A DNA stretch of 64,000 nucleotides from Desulfosarcina ovata subsp. ovata (GCF_009689005.1 NZ_AP021879.1:6821501-6885500); one strand, 5' to 3'. Positions 27,928 through 37,697 are shown, numbered from the stretch's first letter. Notes: a model not told the origin generated them from the letters alone. A program made the numbers and translations.

Positions 27928-28691
27928 CGTCGTATTCCTTTCGGAGAGAAGTTTTACATTTTTACAAGACCATCACATTACCGCCGGGGATGATTACTTG
28001 AGTTTTCCCAGCAGTGCACTGGCAATGGTGTTTTTCTGGATTTCGCGGGTGCCTTCGTAGAGTTCGGTGATCTTGGCATCCCGGGCAAAGCGCTCCACTT
28101 CGTACTCCTGCATGTAACCGTAGCCGCCGAGCAATTGGATGGCTTCGTCACATACTTCCACGGCGGCCCTGGCCGCGGCCATTTTGGCCATGCTGGTCAG
28201 CTTGGGATCGATGCGTCCCTGATCGAAATTCCAGGCAGCCTTGTAGGTCATCAGACGGGCCATCTCGATTTTGGTGGCCATGTCGGCGAGTTTGTGCTGG
28301 TTCACCTGAAACTGGGCGATCTTGCGGCCGAACTGCTCCCTGGATTTGATGTAAGCCAGGGCGCGGTCAAAGGCCCCCTGGGCCGTGCCCAGGGCCTGGG
28401 CGGCAATCAGGATGCGGCTTTCGTCAAAAAACTCGAGCACCTGGTAAAAGCCCTTGTTCTCCTTGCCGATCAGGTTGCTCGACGGCACCCGTACATCCTT
28501 GAAGGTGACCTCGGCGGTGTGCATCATGCGGATGCCCATCTTGGCGCCGACGTCGGTGGTGGAGACACCGGTGCGATCGGCCTCCACCAGGATCAGGCTC
28601 ATGCCGCGGTAGCCTGGGCTGGCCTCGGGATCGGTCTGGCACAATACACTGTAGAAGCCGGCCAGCGGCCCGCCGTTGGTGATGAAAATTT

Positions 28692-30278
28692 GTAAACGGT
28701 CACGGGGCTATTAGCTGAAGAGAGGCTTAGATCCAACTCACATCAACAGAGATGCCTGCAAAGTAACATTCCAGGCATTCGACTATAAACGGAAATGTGG
28801 CTTTATCTCTCAGTCGGCAGGTTTCTTTTACAGACAAGATTCGTTCGACCCAGCGGTTGCCTTTGTCGCTTTGCGTTCCCAGACTACATTTGCGCCATAG
28901 CACGCCAAAGCGCAGAGAGCGTTCGGCACGGTTGTTGGTGGGTTCGACGCCATCATGTTCGAGAAAGGTCCACAATGCGTCAATTTCTCGTATTATTTGC
29001 CTGGCCAGGCGACCGGCACCGTCGGTGTCGTCTTCAAAAAGGCTGAGGATGAGCAACAAGGAGTTATAAAAACGCTCCCATTTTAAAGGTGGCGGTTTGT
29101 TTTTTGAAAATTCGATCAGGGTATTCAAATGTGCCAAGATTAACTTGCCGCCTCGCCTTTCGTTGAGTTTTCTACTCTCGATTAACGCCTTGGCCTTTCG
29201 GATCAAATGGGCCAGGCAGGTTTGCCGGCCATGGACCCATTTGCAATAAAGGCGATAACCATCGCTGATCAAGATGCCTTTCCAGTCGGCGATCAGTTCG
29301 AGAAAGGCCTGTTTGGATCTTTTCGGATCGATGCGGAAAAAGGCCACCATCGTATTGACCATTACCCAGAGCCATTGCAGATTGTGCTTTTTAAACCAAC
29401 TGGTTTCATCGATGAAGTTGCACTCACTGCTGCGGGCCACCTGGCCGATACGCTCATAGGTGGAGGCAATGGCCTCGGAAGCGCGGTCGATAACCTTTTG
29501 GATCGTGCCGGTGGCGATTTTGATATCAAACACGGAGTGGACCAGTTGCTGCACATTTCTCCGACTCATGGCCTTGATACCACTCAGTTCGGCGATAAAC
29601 GCACAAAACCGCGGGCCGTAGCCGGTGCTAAACGCCTCCGGAACCTGTGCTTTGACAATCTTGCCGCACCCAGGGCATTGACCTTGGTGCAGAACAAAAT
29701 GGGTGATGTCCATCTCGATTTCAGGCAATTCGATATGTTGGTGAGTATGAAAGGGTCGCAGATTATCCCAATCCGATGAATGGAGACCGCAACCGCAGCA
29801 CTCGGGCATCACATTTTGAGTATTGTTGGGCGTTAGCAGCATTTGCCCATGCCCCGGGTGTCCTTTTTGTCCGCCCGGCTTGCGTTCGCCTTTGGGCTTT
29901 TCGCGTTTGGGTTTGTTATAGGGCGGATCGGATGAGGGCGGTTTGCTGGAGTTGGTCGAGTTTTGGCGTTTTTGCTTTTCAAGCTTCTCGTTGTTTTTCT
30001 CCAGCTTGTCGTTTTGAGTTTTAATCGCCCGCAGCTCATCTTCCAAAGAAACGATGTACTGGCGTACCGGTTCAGCAGTAGCTTGCCAATCGGCATCTGA
30101 AATGGGTCTATCGGGCTTCATGAAAAGCACGATAGCATACTAGAAATGGAAAGTCTAGATATTTTTAATTATTTCAATAAGTTATTGATTTTGTATAAAA
30201 ATATTGAAATTACGAGAGGTTAGCGGAGCGAAAAAAGTGCGCCGGATTGAGCGCCCAATATACCCCGTGAACGCTTAC
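28692..30278 (-). mobile_element. IS66-type insertion sequence, 1587 bp
   Basis: Ends are GTAAGCGTTCACGGGG and GTAAACGGTCACGGGG as inverted repeats with two mismatches. The flanks are GAAAATTT at 28684-28691 and 30279-30286, the 8-bp duplication typical of IS66. Only the large tnpC-type gene is present, without the small tnpA/tnpB ORFs, as in the ISBst12-like subgroup. Confidence 0.9.
28727..30121 (-). CDS. IS66-family transposase (TnpC-type)
   Basis: The 464-residue protein has an N-terminal coiled coil (YIVSLEDELRAIKTQNDKLE), a basic linker rich in Ser/Pro/Lys (SSKPPSSDPPYNKPKREKPK), a zinc-finger-like CCGCG/CPGCGK region, and the DDE core: Asp in CNFIDETSWF, Asp in ILISDGYRLYCKWVHGRQTC and Glu in EPTNNRAERSLRFGVLWRKC. 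This is the DDE_Tnp_IS66 layout. ATG at 30121 is preferred over GTG at 30130. It seems complete, so the element may still be mobile. Confidence 0.9.
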   Translation of the reverse strand: MKPDRPISDADWQATAEPVRQYIVSLEDELRAIKTQNDKLEKNNEKLEKQKRQNSTNSSKPPSSDPPYNKPKREKPKGERKPGGQKGHPGHGQMLLTPNNTQNVMPECCGCGLHSSDWDNLRPFHTHQHIELPEIEMDITHFVLHQGQCPGCGKIVKAQVPEAFSTGYGPRFCAFIAELSGIKAMSRRNVQQLVHSVFDIKIATGTIQKVIDRASEAIASTYERIGQVARSSECNFIDETSWFKKHNLQWLWVMVNTMVAFFRIDPKRSKQAFLELIADWKGILISDGYRLYCKWVHGRQTCLAHLIRKAKALIESRKLNERRGGKLILAHLNTLIEFSKNKPPPLKWERFYNSLLLILSLFEDDTDGAGRLARQIIREIDALWTFLEHDGVEPTNNRAERSLRFGVLWRKCSLGTQSDKGNRWVERILSVKETCRLRDKATFPFIVECLECYFAGISVDVSWI

Positions 30279-30852
30279 GAAAATTTTGCTGCCGTTGATC
30301 ACCCAATCGTCGCCATCCTTCACCGCCACCGTATTCAGCGAGGTGATGTCGGAACCATGATCCGGCTCGGTGAAGGCCCCGCAGGAGAGGACGTCACCTT
30401 CGGCCACCTTGGGCAGCCAGGTCTCTTTCTGGGCGTCACTGCCGAAATGCAGGATGATTTCGGAAGCAAAGTCGGCCAGAATCAGGCAGGCCCCGACGGT
30501 GGAGTCCCCTGCGCACAGTGCTTCGGCGACCAGGATGTTCTCCATGACACCCATCCCCTGGCCGGAGTAGGCTTCGGGAAAATGGATGCCGATGAAACCG
30601 AGGTCAGCGGCCTTCTTCCATATTTTTTCGGGATACTGGTGGTTGGCTTCCATCTCGGCGATCAGGTTTTTGTCGAATTCGCCTTTGACAAAGTCCCTGA
30701 CCGCTTTCTGGATCTGTTGCTGTTCGGTGGTTAGTGCAAACTCCATATTGCCTCCTTTTTTTTTATCGTCCGGACCGGGGATGGGGGAATCACTTTGCAG
30801 AGACGGGCTGTCCGGTTGCATGAAAACGCAGGTGAATGTACTGCCTGTACCC

Positions 30853-31016
30853 TAAGGATCGGGAATTTTATTAATTAAACAAAATTGCTTGTTCTTGCGC
30901 CCGTCTTCCGCGTTGCATCAACGGCCACATACTCCCGGTATGCAACCCTTGATGCGCCTTGAAGACGAACACAAGCCCGGCGCAATTACGTCCAATTCAT
31001 TTCATCCCCGATCCTA
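30853..31016 (+). repeat. Structured dispersed repeat, family B copy 2 (full length)
   Basis: A 164-bp element with inverted ends (TAAGGATCGGGAAT... and ...ATCCCCGATCCTAA). The core is nearly identical to 9.2-9.35 kb. The centre can fold: GCTTGT with ACAAGC, GTCTTC with GAAGAC, GCATCAA with TTGATGC, and ATAC with GTAT around a short loop. It sits between the CoA-transferase and acyl-CoA dehydrogenase genes and may affect their cotranscription. Confidence 0.75.
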
Positions 31017-31201
31017 ATTAACGGGGGGGAAAGATTCAATCGGTCAGCAACCGATTTTCATATTGCCGATTGCCTGATGGGCGGTAATGTTTAAACCTAC
31101 AAATTTGACGGTCTCATGTTCTAAGGGAGTCACCCGAAAATTAGGGTGACTTCGTGGACATGGATATTTCCCCGAAAGGGGTACGTTGCTTTTCTCCTGC
31201 T
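31017..31201 (-). other. Non-coding stretch with two small hairpins
   Basis: AGTCACCC (31128-31135) pairs perfectly with GGGTGACT (31144-31151), and CCCC-GAAA-GGGG stands near 31170. They follow the CoA-transferase stop on the minus strand and may terminate or protect its mRNA, though no T-run is present. Confidence 0.35.
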
Positions 31202-32695
31202 TTATCGAACCTGCATATCCCCGGTGGCCATAAAGCGTTCATGAAAACTGAACGCTTCGCTCAGGATATGCGGTTCGTGACCGCCCGAGGCCCGGATGGC
31301 CTGCTGGTAATAGTCCCATAGTAGGTCGCGATAGTTAGGATGGGCGCAACGCTTGATTACCTGCTCGGCCACCTGGCGAGGGGTCAGGGGACGGGTATCC
31401 ACCAGCCCGTGCTCAGTGACGACCACGTCCACCGAGTGCTCGCTGTGATCAACGTGGGAGACCATGGGCACGATGGCCGAGATTTTCCCCCCCTTGGCCG
31501 TACTGGGGGTAACGATGAACGACAAAGCGCCGTTGCGGATGAAATCGCCGGATCCACCGATGCCGTTCATCAGTTGGGAACCCATCACATGGGTGGAGTT
31601 CACCTGACCATAAATGTCGACCTCGATGGCCGTGTTGATGGCGATAACGCCTAATCGTCTGACCACTTCCGGTGAGTTGGATATTTCTACCGGTCGAAGC
31701 ACGATTTTATCTCGATAGCGGTAAATCTCATTGAAAAAACGGTTTCTGGCTTTGTGTGAAAGCGTCATGGCAGAGCCGGAAGCGGCCCGCACCTTGCCCA
31801 GATCAATCAGATCCAGGACGGCATCCTGCAACACCTCTGAATAGATATCAATGTTTTGGAAGAAGTCGTTGTCGATGAATCCGCTCAGTACCGCATTGGC
31901 CACATCGCCCACGCCGGACTGCCAGGGCAGGGCAGGAGGCATGCGGTCATGTCGAATTTCGTGGGCGACGAAATCCAGGATGTGTTCGGCGATGCGTTGC
32001 GATACCGTTCCCGGCTCATTGAATACGGCACAGCTGTCCTCCTCCCGGCTATAGAGAATAGCCACAACCTTGTTCGGGTCCATCTCGATGGACGGTTTGC
32101 CGATACGATCTCCGCTGCGGTAAATGGGAATGGGCATCCGATAGGGCGGATCCTCGGGGATGAAAATATCATGGATTCCCTCCAGTTCGGGGGGCTCCGA
32201 AGAGATTTCGATGATGATCTTCTCGGCCTCCTGAACATAGGTCGGCGTATTGCCCACGGACATGGAGGGAATCAGGTGGCCCTTCTCGGTGATGGCGATG
32301 GCCTCCACGACAGCCACATGGGCTTTTCCCAAGCCACCGTCGCGAACTTGGGCGGACAACCTTGAAAGATGGTCGTCCTTGAAACGGATCTCACCACGGT
32401 TGATTTTCTCACGCATGCCACGGTTGCTCATATAAGGCCGCCGCCAGGCGATCAGGCCGGCTTCGGCCAGAATGCCATCCACGGCATCTCCGGTGGATGC
32501 ACCGGCAAACAAATTGATTTTGAAACGGTCTCCATCTTTGGCGCGGCGGACCAGCGCCTGGGGAATCAGTTTCGGATAGCCCGCGGTAAAACCGGAAATA
32601 AATACATTGGTTCCATTTTGAATGTGGCGACATGCCGTGTCCGGATCAGTGACTTTATCCAGAAGATGTTTCAAGCGAATCCGTTTTTCCAGCAT
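31202..32695 (-). CDS. Acetyl-CoA hydrolase/succinyl-CoA:acetate CoA-transferase family
   Basis: This 497-residue protein matches the Ach1/AarC/Cat1 group: the N-terminal domain has SGFTAGYPKLIPQALV and SVGNTPTYVQEAEKIIIE, and the C-terminal domain has QSGVGDVANAVLSGF, YSEVLQD with the probable catalytic Glu at residue 287, LRPVEISNSPEVVRRLGVIA, NSTHVMGSQLMNGIGGSGDF and VPMVSHVDHSEHSVDVVVTE. These enzymes transfer CoA between acetate, succinate or related acids. Length is typical. It is upstream of the acyl-CoA dehydrogenase on the same strand, fitting an acyl-CoA pathway. Substrates cannot be told more exactly. Confidence 0.9.
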   Translation of the reverse strand: MLEKRIRLKHLLDKVTDPDTACRHIQNGTNVFISGFTAGYPKLIPQALVRRAKDGDRFKINLFAGASTGDAVDGILAEAGLIAWRRPYMSNRGMREKINRGEIRFKDDHLSRLSAQVRDGGLGKAHVAVVEAIAITEKGHLIPSMSVGNTPTYVQEAEKIIIEISSEPPELEGIHDIFIPEDPPYRMPIPIYRSGDRIGKPSIEMDPNKVVAILYSREEDSCAVFNEPGTVSQRIAEHILDFVAHEIRHDRMPPALPWQSGVGDVANAVLSGFIDNDFFQNIDIYSEVLQDAVLDLIDLGKVRAASGSAMTLSHKARNRFFNEIYRYRDKIVLRPVEISNSPEVVRRLGVIAINTAIEVDIYGQVNSTHVMGSQLMNGIGGSGDFIRNGALSFIVTPSTAKGGKISAIVPMVSHVDHSEHSVDVVVTEHGLVDTRPLTPRQVAEQVIKRCAHPNYRDLLWDYYQQAIRASGGHEPHILSEAFSFHERFMATGDMQVR

Positions 32696-32746
32696 TTTAT
32701 GCTCCGTTTTATTTTCTTCAGCCAGATCAATGTGAAGTTCACTGTA

Positions 32747-33139
32747 TCATTTCCCGTTTAACGCCTGACGGTTACGGGGTTTGGGGCGCCGCCAGAGTAT
32801 CCAGGAATAGATCACACCATTGACAACAAGAACAACAGCTCCCAGAAGGAATTGAAAATGCCGGCTAAGCGGCGTTGGATAAAGCAAAGGCGTCAGATAT
32901 TGCTCAACAACGCCAATTTTATCAATGGCCATACCGGCTTTTAAACGCAACCCGTGCTCAAGCGGGCCCAGCGGGAAAAAACAGCCCGTGAGCATCCCAC
33001 ATGCAGACCAAAGCGCGACGGGGACATGGAATACGATCAAGCGGCGCCATTGGAGCACGCCGAATGCACCAAACAGTGCGAAAATGACAGCGGCAAAATA
33101 GACGATCAGGACCAGATCTGCCAATATGCGGTAAACCAT
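32747..33139 (-). CDS. DUF2784-family membrane protein
   Basis: The 130-residue protein has four hydrophobic stretches (RILADLVLIVYFAAVIFALF, HVPVALWSACGMLTGCFFPL, and two near the C-terminus) and the family pattern LADLVL...HVP.ALW...FPLGPLEHGLRLKAG...VEQYLTPLLYP. The role of DUF2784 is unknown. It precedes the CoA-transferase by 51 bases and follows the methyltransferase by 45 bases on the same strand, so it may be cotranscribed with either. It ends in a basic cytoplasmic tail (RRPKPRNRQALNGK). Confidence 0.75.
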   Translation of the reverse strand: MVYRILADLVLIVYFAAVIFALFGAFGVLQWRRLIVFHVPVALWSACGMLTGCFFPLGPLEHGLRLKAGMAIDKIGVVEQYLTPLLYPTPLSRHFQFLLGAVVLVVNGVIYSWILWRRPKPRNRQALNGK

Positions 33140-33184
33140 CTGCCGTCTTTCCGTTCATCTTTTAATGGGGATACCAACGGACCA

Positions 33185-33811
33185 TCAGATACAGGTGTAG
33201 ATTTTCGATCTGCCGGTTATCGTGGTCGTTTTCTTGACGTGGCGGAAATGTCGTTTCAGAAAAACCAGCTCATGCTTCAGGATTTGAACAGCCCTTTCCC
33301 GGCCCATGGACATCAGCCGGATATAAAAAAGCAGCCGTACCAGTCGGTTTTCAGGAACCTCGTGCTCCATCATCAAAAAAGGCTTTCCCGGCAGGAGGCA
33401 GCGCTTGATTTCCTCTATCGTCTTGACCTGCGTTTTGCCTTTCAGTTCATAGAAGGCATGGGAGCAGGTAATGGCGGCAAAGACACCGGTTTTGAACGGC
33501 AGCCGGGAACAGTCCGCCTGCACCAGGCAGACCCGAGCGTTGCTCCGCGTCTTTTCGTGGGCCGCCCTGAGCATCCCCGATGAAAAATCGAGCCCCACGA
33601 CCACGCCCGTGTTTTCCACCCGGGCGGCCAGGGGCCTCAGGGCCGCACCGGTACCGGTACAGATGTCGAGCACGATATCTCCAGGCCCGGCGGCGGTGTG
33701 TTCGGCGAGGATATCACGCAAAGCGCCTTGCCCGTCGGTGGCGTGCATGGCGATAAACCGGTCATAGAATTTCGAAAACAGGTCGTAATAGTTGCGTCTG
33801 ATTTTACCCAT
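33185..33811 (-). CDS. Class I SAM-dependent methyltransferase
   Basis: The 208-residue protein has the Rossmann methyltransferase motifs: DIVLDICTGTGAALRPLA (motif I), VVGLDFSSGMLRAA, VQADCSRLPFKTGVFAAITC and the post-motif EIKRCLLPGKPFLMMEHE. It resembles UbiE/Coq5-type enzymes acting on small molecules or lipids; the substrate is unknown. ATG at 33811 is chosen because GAAGGGA lies 9 bases upstream; the frame is open to a TTG 21 bases earlier. The final 15 residues (HVKKTTTITGRSKIYTCI) are basic. Confidence 0.85.
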   Translation of the reverse strand: MGKIRRNYYDLFSKFYDRFIAMHATDGQGALRDILAEHTAAGPGDIVLDICTGTGAALRPLAARVENTGVVVGLDFSSGMLRAAHEKTRSNARVCLVQADCSRLPFKTGVFAAITCSHAFYELKGKTQVKTIEEIKRCLLPGKPFLMMEHEVPENRLVRLLFYIRLMSMGRERAVQILKHELVFLKRHFRHVKKTTTITGRSKIYTCI

Positions 33812-34121
33812 GGCGGCAGGTCCCTTCAACAATACGGATATTCCGACTTTTTGCTGGGGATGTCAACCGATACCGCGACGAAAAGGAGATTGCCTCGGGA
33901 AGTAGCTCTGCACACCGGTGTGACGATTTCATGTTCACCGAAATGCTGGTGATCGCCTTTTTCCAACCGCCATAACTTCTATAAAGTCATCCATCTCTGG
34001 TAGACAACGGCTTTGGAAATTTCCCATTTCTTTTTAGATGAAAAACAGACATATTATTTCCACATCTTGATAAGTTGCTCACATACGCAAAAGTATGTCG
34101 GGTGAAAAATATTATGATGCC

Positions 34122-34286
34122 TTAGGCTGGCGGAAAAAAATAATTCCCCCAGATCGCGCCGGATTTGGGGTCGTCTACAAGGCGCCGCCACCGGTGCATA
34201 TCGGGAATATGTGCCTGTGGCGGCAACACGGTAGATGGGCACAAAGACAAGCAGGATGGTGGAATTATTTCTTTCCGCCAGCCTTA
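34122..34286 (-). repeat. Structured dispersed repeat, family B copy 3 (full length)
   Basis: A 165-bp element with 26-bp terminal inverted repeats (TTAGGCTGGCGGAAAAAAAT... and ...CCGCCAGCCTTA). Its core aligns without gaps to copies 1 and 2 but has changed both sides of three stems: GCCGCCAC/GTGGCGGC replaces GCATCAA/TTGATGC, CATAT/ATATG replaces CATAC/GTATG, and TCTAC/GTAGA replaces TCTTC/GAAGA. It ends 28 bases before the start of the large helicase gene and extends that frame spuriously upstream. A short hairpin (ACATAC...GTATGT, 34081-34098) precedes it. Confidence 0.8.
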
Positions 34287-34313
34287 CCTGGAGGCAACGA
34301 TTTGACTTGGCGG

Positions 34314-37247
34314 ATGGACCATAAGGAATTGCTGAAGAAATATACTGTCTTATTGGAAGAGGTAGAACGATTAACAAAAGAAAATAGCCGCTTGAAAGCT
34401 CAACTGGAGCTGCTGACGTCCGAGACCTCCGGGAAGGCTCCTGAAGAAATAAAAAACGTTGAGAAAAAGGCTTGCGACGAATCCATTACGAATAATTTCA
34501 AAACAGATGTTGATAATAAGTCGGACTCCAATGCCAAGATTCATCTTTTTATGTCGCTTTTCAAAGGCCGCAGTGATGTTTATGCGAAGCGATGGGAAAG
34601 CAAAAACAAAGGCACATCCGGCTATTCACCGGTTTGCCTGAACCAATGGCAGGCAGGAGTGTGCAAAAAACCAAAAATTTCCTGTTCAAAATGTGAAAAC
34701 AAAGATTATGCGGCCCTGGATGAAAATGCCATTGAAAATCATCTGAGAGGGAACATCGTTGTTGGCGTCTATCCAATGCTACAGGATGAAACATGCCACT
34801 TTTTGGCCGTTGATTTTGACGAAACAGACTGGCAAAGTGATATTTCCGTTTTCAGAGATGTCTGTATTGAACTCGCTATTCCCGTTGCCGTTGAGCGGTC
34901 ACGTTCCGGCAACGGCGGGCATATCTGGTTTTTTTTCGAAACCCCGGTTTCCTCTGCCTTGGCACGTAAATTTGGCACGATTCTGCTTACTACTGCCATG
35001 AACAAAAGGCATGCAATACAATTCAAGTCCTATGATCGGCTGTTTCCCAGTCAGGATACTATGCCCAAAGGGGGATTGGGTAATCTGATTGCATTGCCGT
35101 TACAAAAAACGGCCAGAGAGAAATCCAATAGTGAGTTTGTCGATGAGCATTTCCAATCCCATGAGGACCAATGGGCGTTCCTATCCACAATCCAAAGAAT
35201 ATCTCAAGGCCGACTTGAAGAGGTTCTTTCCGAGCTTGGCGAAGTTCATGAACTGGGCGTCTTGAAACAGGATGAAGAAGATGGTTCTGAAAAACCATGG
35301 GAACCCCCGAAAACCAAAATCGATTTGCAGAGAGATGATTTCCCGAAGTGCATCGAAATCGTCAGAGCAAATATGCTGTTTATCCCAAAAGCGGGTGTCT
35401 CCCAAAAAGCGATGAATCGGTTAAAACGGCTCGCGTCCTTTAAAAACCCGATGTTTTACAAACAGCAAGCCATGCGTTTACCGACCTATGGGCATCCACG
35501 CGTCATCTCCTGTGCAGATGAAACAAATGCGTACCTGTGTTTGCCAAGAGGATGCGAGACTGAGTTGGTCTCCGAACTGGAAGAATTGGGAATTGAAATT
35601 CGGATTTGCGATAAAAGAATTAGTGGGAGAAGGATTGATGTGGAATTCAATGGCCAGCTCCGAGATGAACAATCCTTGGCCCTCAATCACCTGTTGCAGA
35701 ACGATACCGGAATCCTTTCAGGCACGACAGCATTTGGGAAAACAATTGTGGCGATTAAGCTGATTGCCGAGAAAAAAGTGAATACGCTGATCTTGGTTGA
35801 TAAGGTCAGCCTATTGTCGCAGTGGAAAGAACGGTTGTCGGAATTCCTGGTTGTGAATGAGCCGTTGCCGGAGCAGCCCGCCACCCAAGCCAAGAAAAGA
35901 GGGCGGAAAAAGAAAGTAAGCGTGATCGGCCAATTGGGCTCCGGGAAAAATTCTCTAAGCGGCATTGTTGATATTGCCGTGATGCAATCGCTCAGCCGAA
36001 AAGGTGAGGTTAAGGAATGCGTGAAAAATTACGGAATGATCATTGCCGACGAGTGCCACCATGCATCGGCATTCACCTATGAACAAATCTTGAAAACCAC
36101 CAATGCCAAATACATTTACGGCCTGACGGCAACGCCAACACGAAAAGATGGGCATCATCCGATTCTGTTCATGCATTGCGGCCCCATTCGATATCGGGAC
36201 AATCCCAAAAAGCAGGCGGAAAACAGGCCGTTTGAGCATTACATCGTTCCCCGTTTCACATCATTGCGGGTTCCGCTGGATATAGACGAACAAGAAGTAT
36301 CCATCCAGCAATTATATACCGAAATCATGGAAAGCGATTTTCGCAATCAGCAGATTATTGACGATGTGCTGAACAACTATCATCAGGGCAGGAACTGCAT
36401 TGTACTGACCCTCAGAACCGCCCATGTTGAATGGCTTGCCAAAAGACTGAAGGAAAAAGTACCGAATGTTATCGCTCTGACGGGCGGAATGGGGAGAAAA
36501 GCCACTCGGGAAATCTTTCAAGGCATTGCTGACATTCCTGCCGACAGGAATATCATCCTGGTGGCTACCGGTCATTTTATCGGAGAAGGTTTTGACGAAC
36601 CACGTCTCGACACTCTTTTTTTAGCCATGCCGATATCATGGAAAGGTACCTTGCAGCAATATGCCGGGCGACTCCACCGATTGTACGAGACAAAAAAAAA
36701 GGTCAAAATTTACGATTATGTGGATATCCAGGTAAAGATGCTGGAAAAGATGTATCAAAAGCGCCTCAATGGCTACGCTTCCATGGGATACAAGGCCAAA
36801 GGCGAGGAGCTGAATGACACACCTTTGGATATTATCTTTGATAAAGATAATTTTCTGCCTGTTTTCAATCAGGATATCAACGCCGCAAAGAGAGAGCTTC
36901 TAATTGTAAGTCCGTTCGTCAGAAAAATGCGCACGCTTCAAATGACAAAACACCTGAACGTGGCATTTGACAAGAAGATTCGTGTTTTAATTGTTACCCG
37001 TCCTAAGGAAGATTTTAAACCGAGAGATCAGGTCTCCATCCAAAAGACATTGGACCTGTTGACAGATTGCAACGCCAGTGTCGTTTTCAAATCCAATATC
37101 CACCAAAAATTTGCAGTTATGGATCAAAGAATCGTGTGGTACGGCAGTATCAATCTGTTGAGCTATGGGAGCGCACAGGAAAGCATCATGCGCATCAAAA
37201 GTTCCAATATCGCGAATGAATTGATGAAGAGCGTCGATAGGGAATGA
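34314..37247 (+). CDS. TOTE-type primase-helicase-PLD protein (probable conflict/defence protein)
   Basis: A 977-residue protein in four parts. Residues 1-38 form a coiled coil. Residues about 75-300 resemble an archaeo-eukaryotic-primase domain of TOTE conflict systems: a Cys cluster (C108, C117, C124, C127), catalytic-type Asp167 and Asp169 (LAVDFDE) and His203 (SGNGGHIWFFF). Residues about 440-830 are a superfamily-2 helicase: Walker A TTAFGKT, DECHH box (579-583), GLTATPTRKDGHH and QQYAGRLHRLYE. The C-terminus (about 860-977) ends like a phospholipase-D-type nuclease (HQKFAVMDQRIVWYGSIN). ATG at 34314 is used; a TTG at 34302 has the better ribosome site (GGAGG 7 bases upstream). The frame reaches 34095, but that part is repeat B3. 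It stands alone, as in solitary defence genes; function is inferred. Confidence 0.85.
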   Translation: MDHKELLKKYTVLLEEVERLTKENSRLKAQLELLTSETSGKAPEEIKNVEKKACDESITNNFKTDVDNKSDSNAKIHLFMSLFKGRSDVYAKRWESKNKGTSGYSPVCLNQWQAGVCKKPKISCSKCENKDYAALDENAIENHLRGNIVVGVYPMLQDETCHFLAVDFDETDWQSDISVFRDVCIELAIPVAVERSRSGNGGHIWFFFETPVSSALARKFGTILLTTAMNKRHAIQFKSYDRLFPSQDTMPKGGLGNLIALPLQKTAREKSNSEFVDEHFQSHEDQWAFLSTIQRISQGRLEEVLSELGEVHELGVLKQDEEDGSEKPWEPPKTKIDLQRDDFPKCIEIVRANMLFIPKAGVSQKAMNRLKRLASFKNPMFYKQQAMRLPTYGHPRVISCADETNAYLCLPRGCETELVSELEELGIEIRICDKRISGRRIDVEFNGQLRDEQSLALNHLLQNDTGILSGTTAFGKTIVAIKLIAEKKVNTLILVDKVSLLSQWKERLSEFLVVNEPLPEQPATQAKKRGRKKKVSVIGQLGSGKNSLSGIVDIAVMQSLSRKGEVKECVKNYGMIIADECHHASAFTYEQILKTTNAKYIYGLTATPTRKDGHHPILFMHCGPIRYRDNPKKQAENRPFEHYIVPRFTSLRVPLDIDEQEVSIQQLYTEIMESDFRNQQIIDDVLNNYHQGRNCIVLTLRTAHVEWLAKRLKEKVPNVIALTGGMGRKATREIFQGIADIPADRNIILVATGHFIGEGFDEPRLDTLFLAMPISWKGTLQQYAGRLHRLYETKKKVKIYDYVDIQVKMLEKMYQKRLNGYASMGYKAKGEELNDTPLDIIFDKDNFLPVFNQDINAAKRELLIVSPFVRKMRTLQMTKHLNVAFDKKIRVLIVTRPKEDFKPRDQVSIQKTLDLLTDCNASVVFKSNIHQKFAVMDQRIVWYGSINLLSYGSAQESIMRIKSSNIANELMKSVDRE

Positions 37248-37697
37248 TCTGAAGAAGTGGTTCCTAAGTGCATCACACCACCTTCAACCGAGCGCCTTGG
37301 TGACCTCGCTGACTATTATGAAACCGGAGTTGCCGTAGCATAACACACATAGTCACACACAAAAAGAAGCGGTAGTGACTATTGAAATTCGACTGGTTCA
37401 AGAGTAATTGACAATCATTTGTAATTACACTGATTTTACACTTTTTAACTCATCTAATCAAATATTCACACCCTGCTAATCGAAATTTAACACACAGATC
37501 CTAAACAACGTTAATCCTGACGCTTGAGACGTTAGGGTTGACATTTTTCACCGAAAATTTTTCCGAAGACCCGCTGTCGGGGTCATAATCAACATCAATT
37601 CAGTACAATTTTGGAAAACCGGACTTCCGTCATCCAACGGTAACGCATGCGTATCTATTGGATTGGAATAAAATTGTTTTTCCATTCAGGACAACCA
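37248..37697. other. AT-rich intergenic region
   Basis: 450 bases without a supported gene. TTGACA at 37539-37544 could be a -35 box, but no convincing -10 follows. GACCCGCTGTCGGGGTC (about 37569) can form a small hairpin. Nothing else stands out. Confidence 0.3.

Larger units (their letters stand above)
27994..30746 (-). pseudogene. Acyl-CoA dehydrogenase gene split by an IS66-type element
   Basis: The start half (30746-30279) encodes MEFALTTEQQQIQKAVRDFV to VINGSKIF, with the FAD/substrate segment CGAFTEPDHGSDITS. The end half (28683-27994) continues ITNGGPLAGFYSV, MGIRMMHTAEVTFKDVRVPS, SREQFGRKIAQFQVNQHKLA and the catalytic region LGGYGYMQEYEVERFARDAK with YEGTREIQ. The insertion left the 8-bp duplication GAAAATTT. 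Removing it restores 1158 bases, a 385-residue protein of normal length. As present, neither half can form an active enzyme. AAGGAGG precedes the start. It oxidised acyl-CoA to enoyl-CoA, passing electrons to ETF. Confidence 0.9.
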
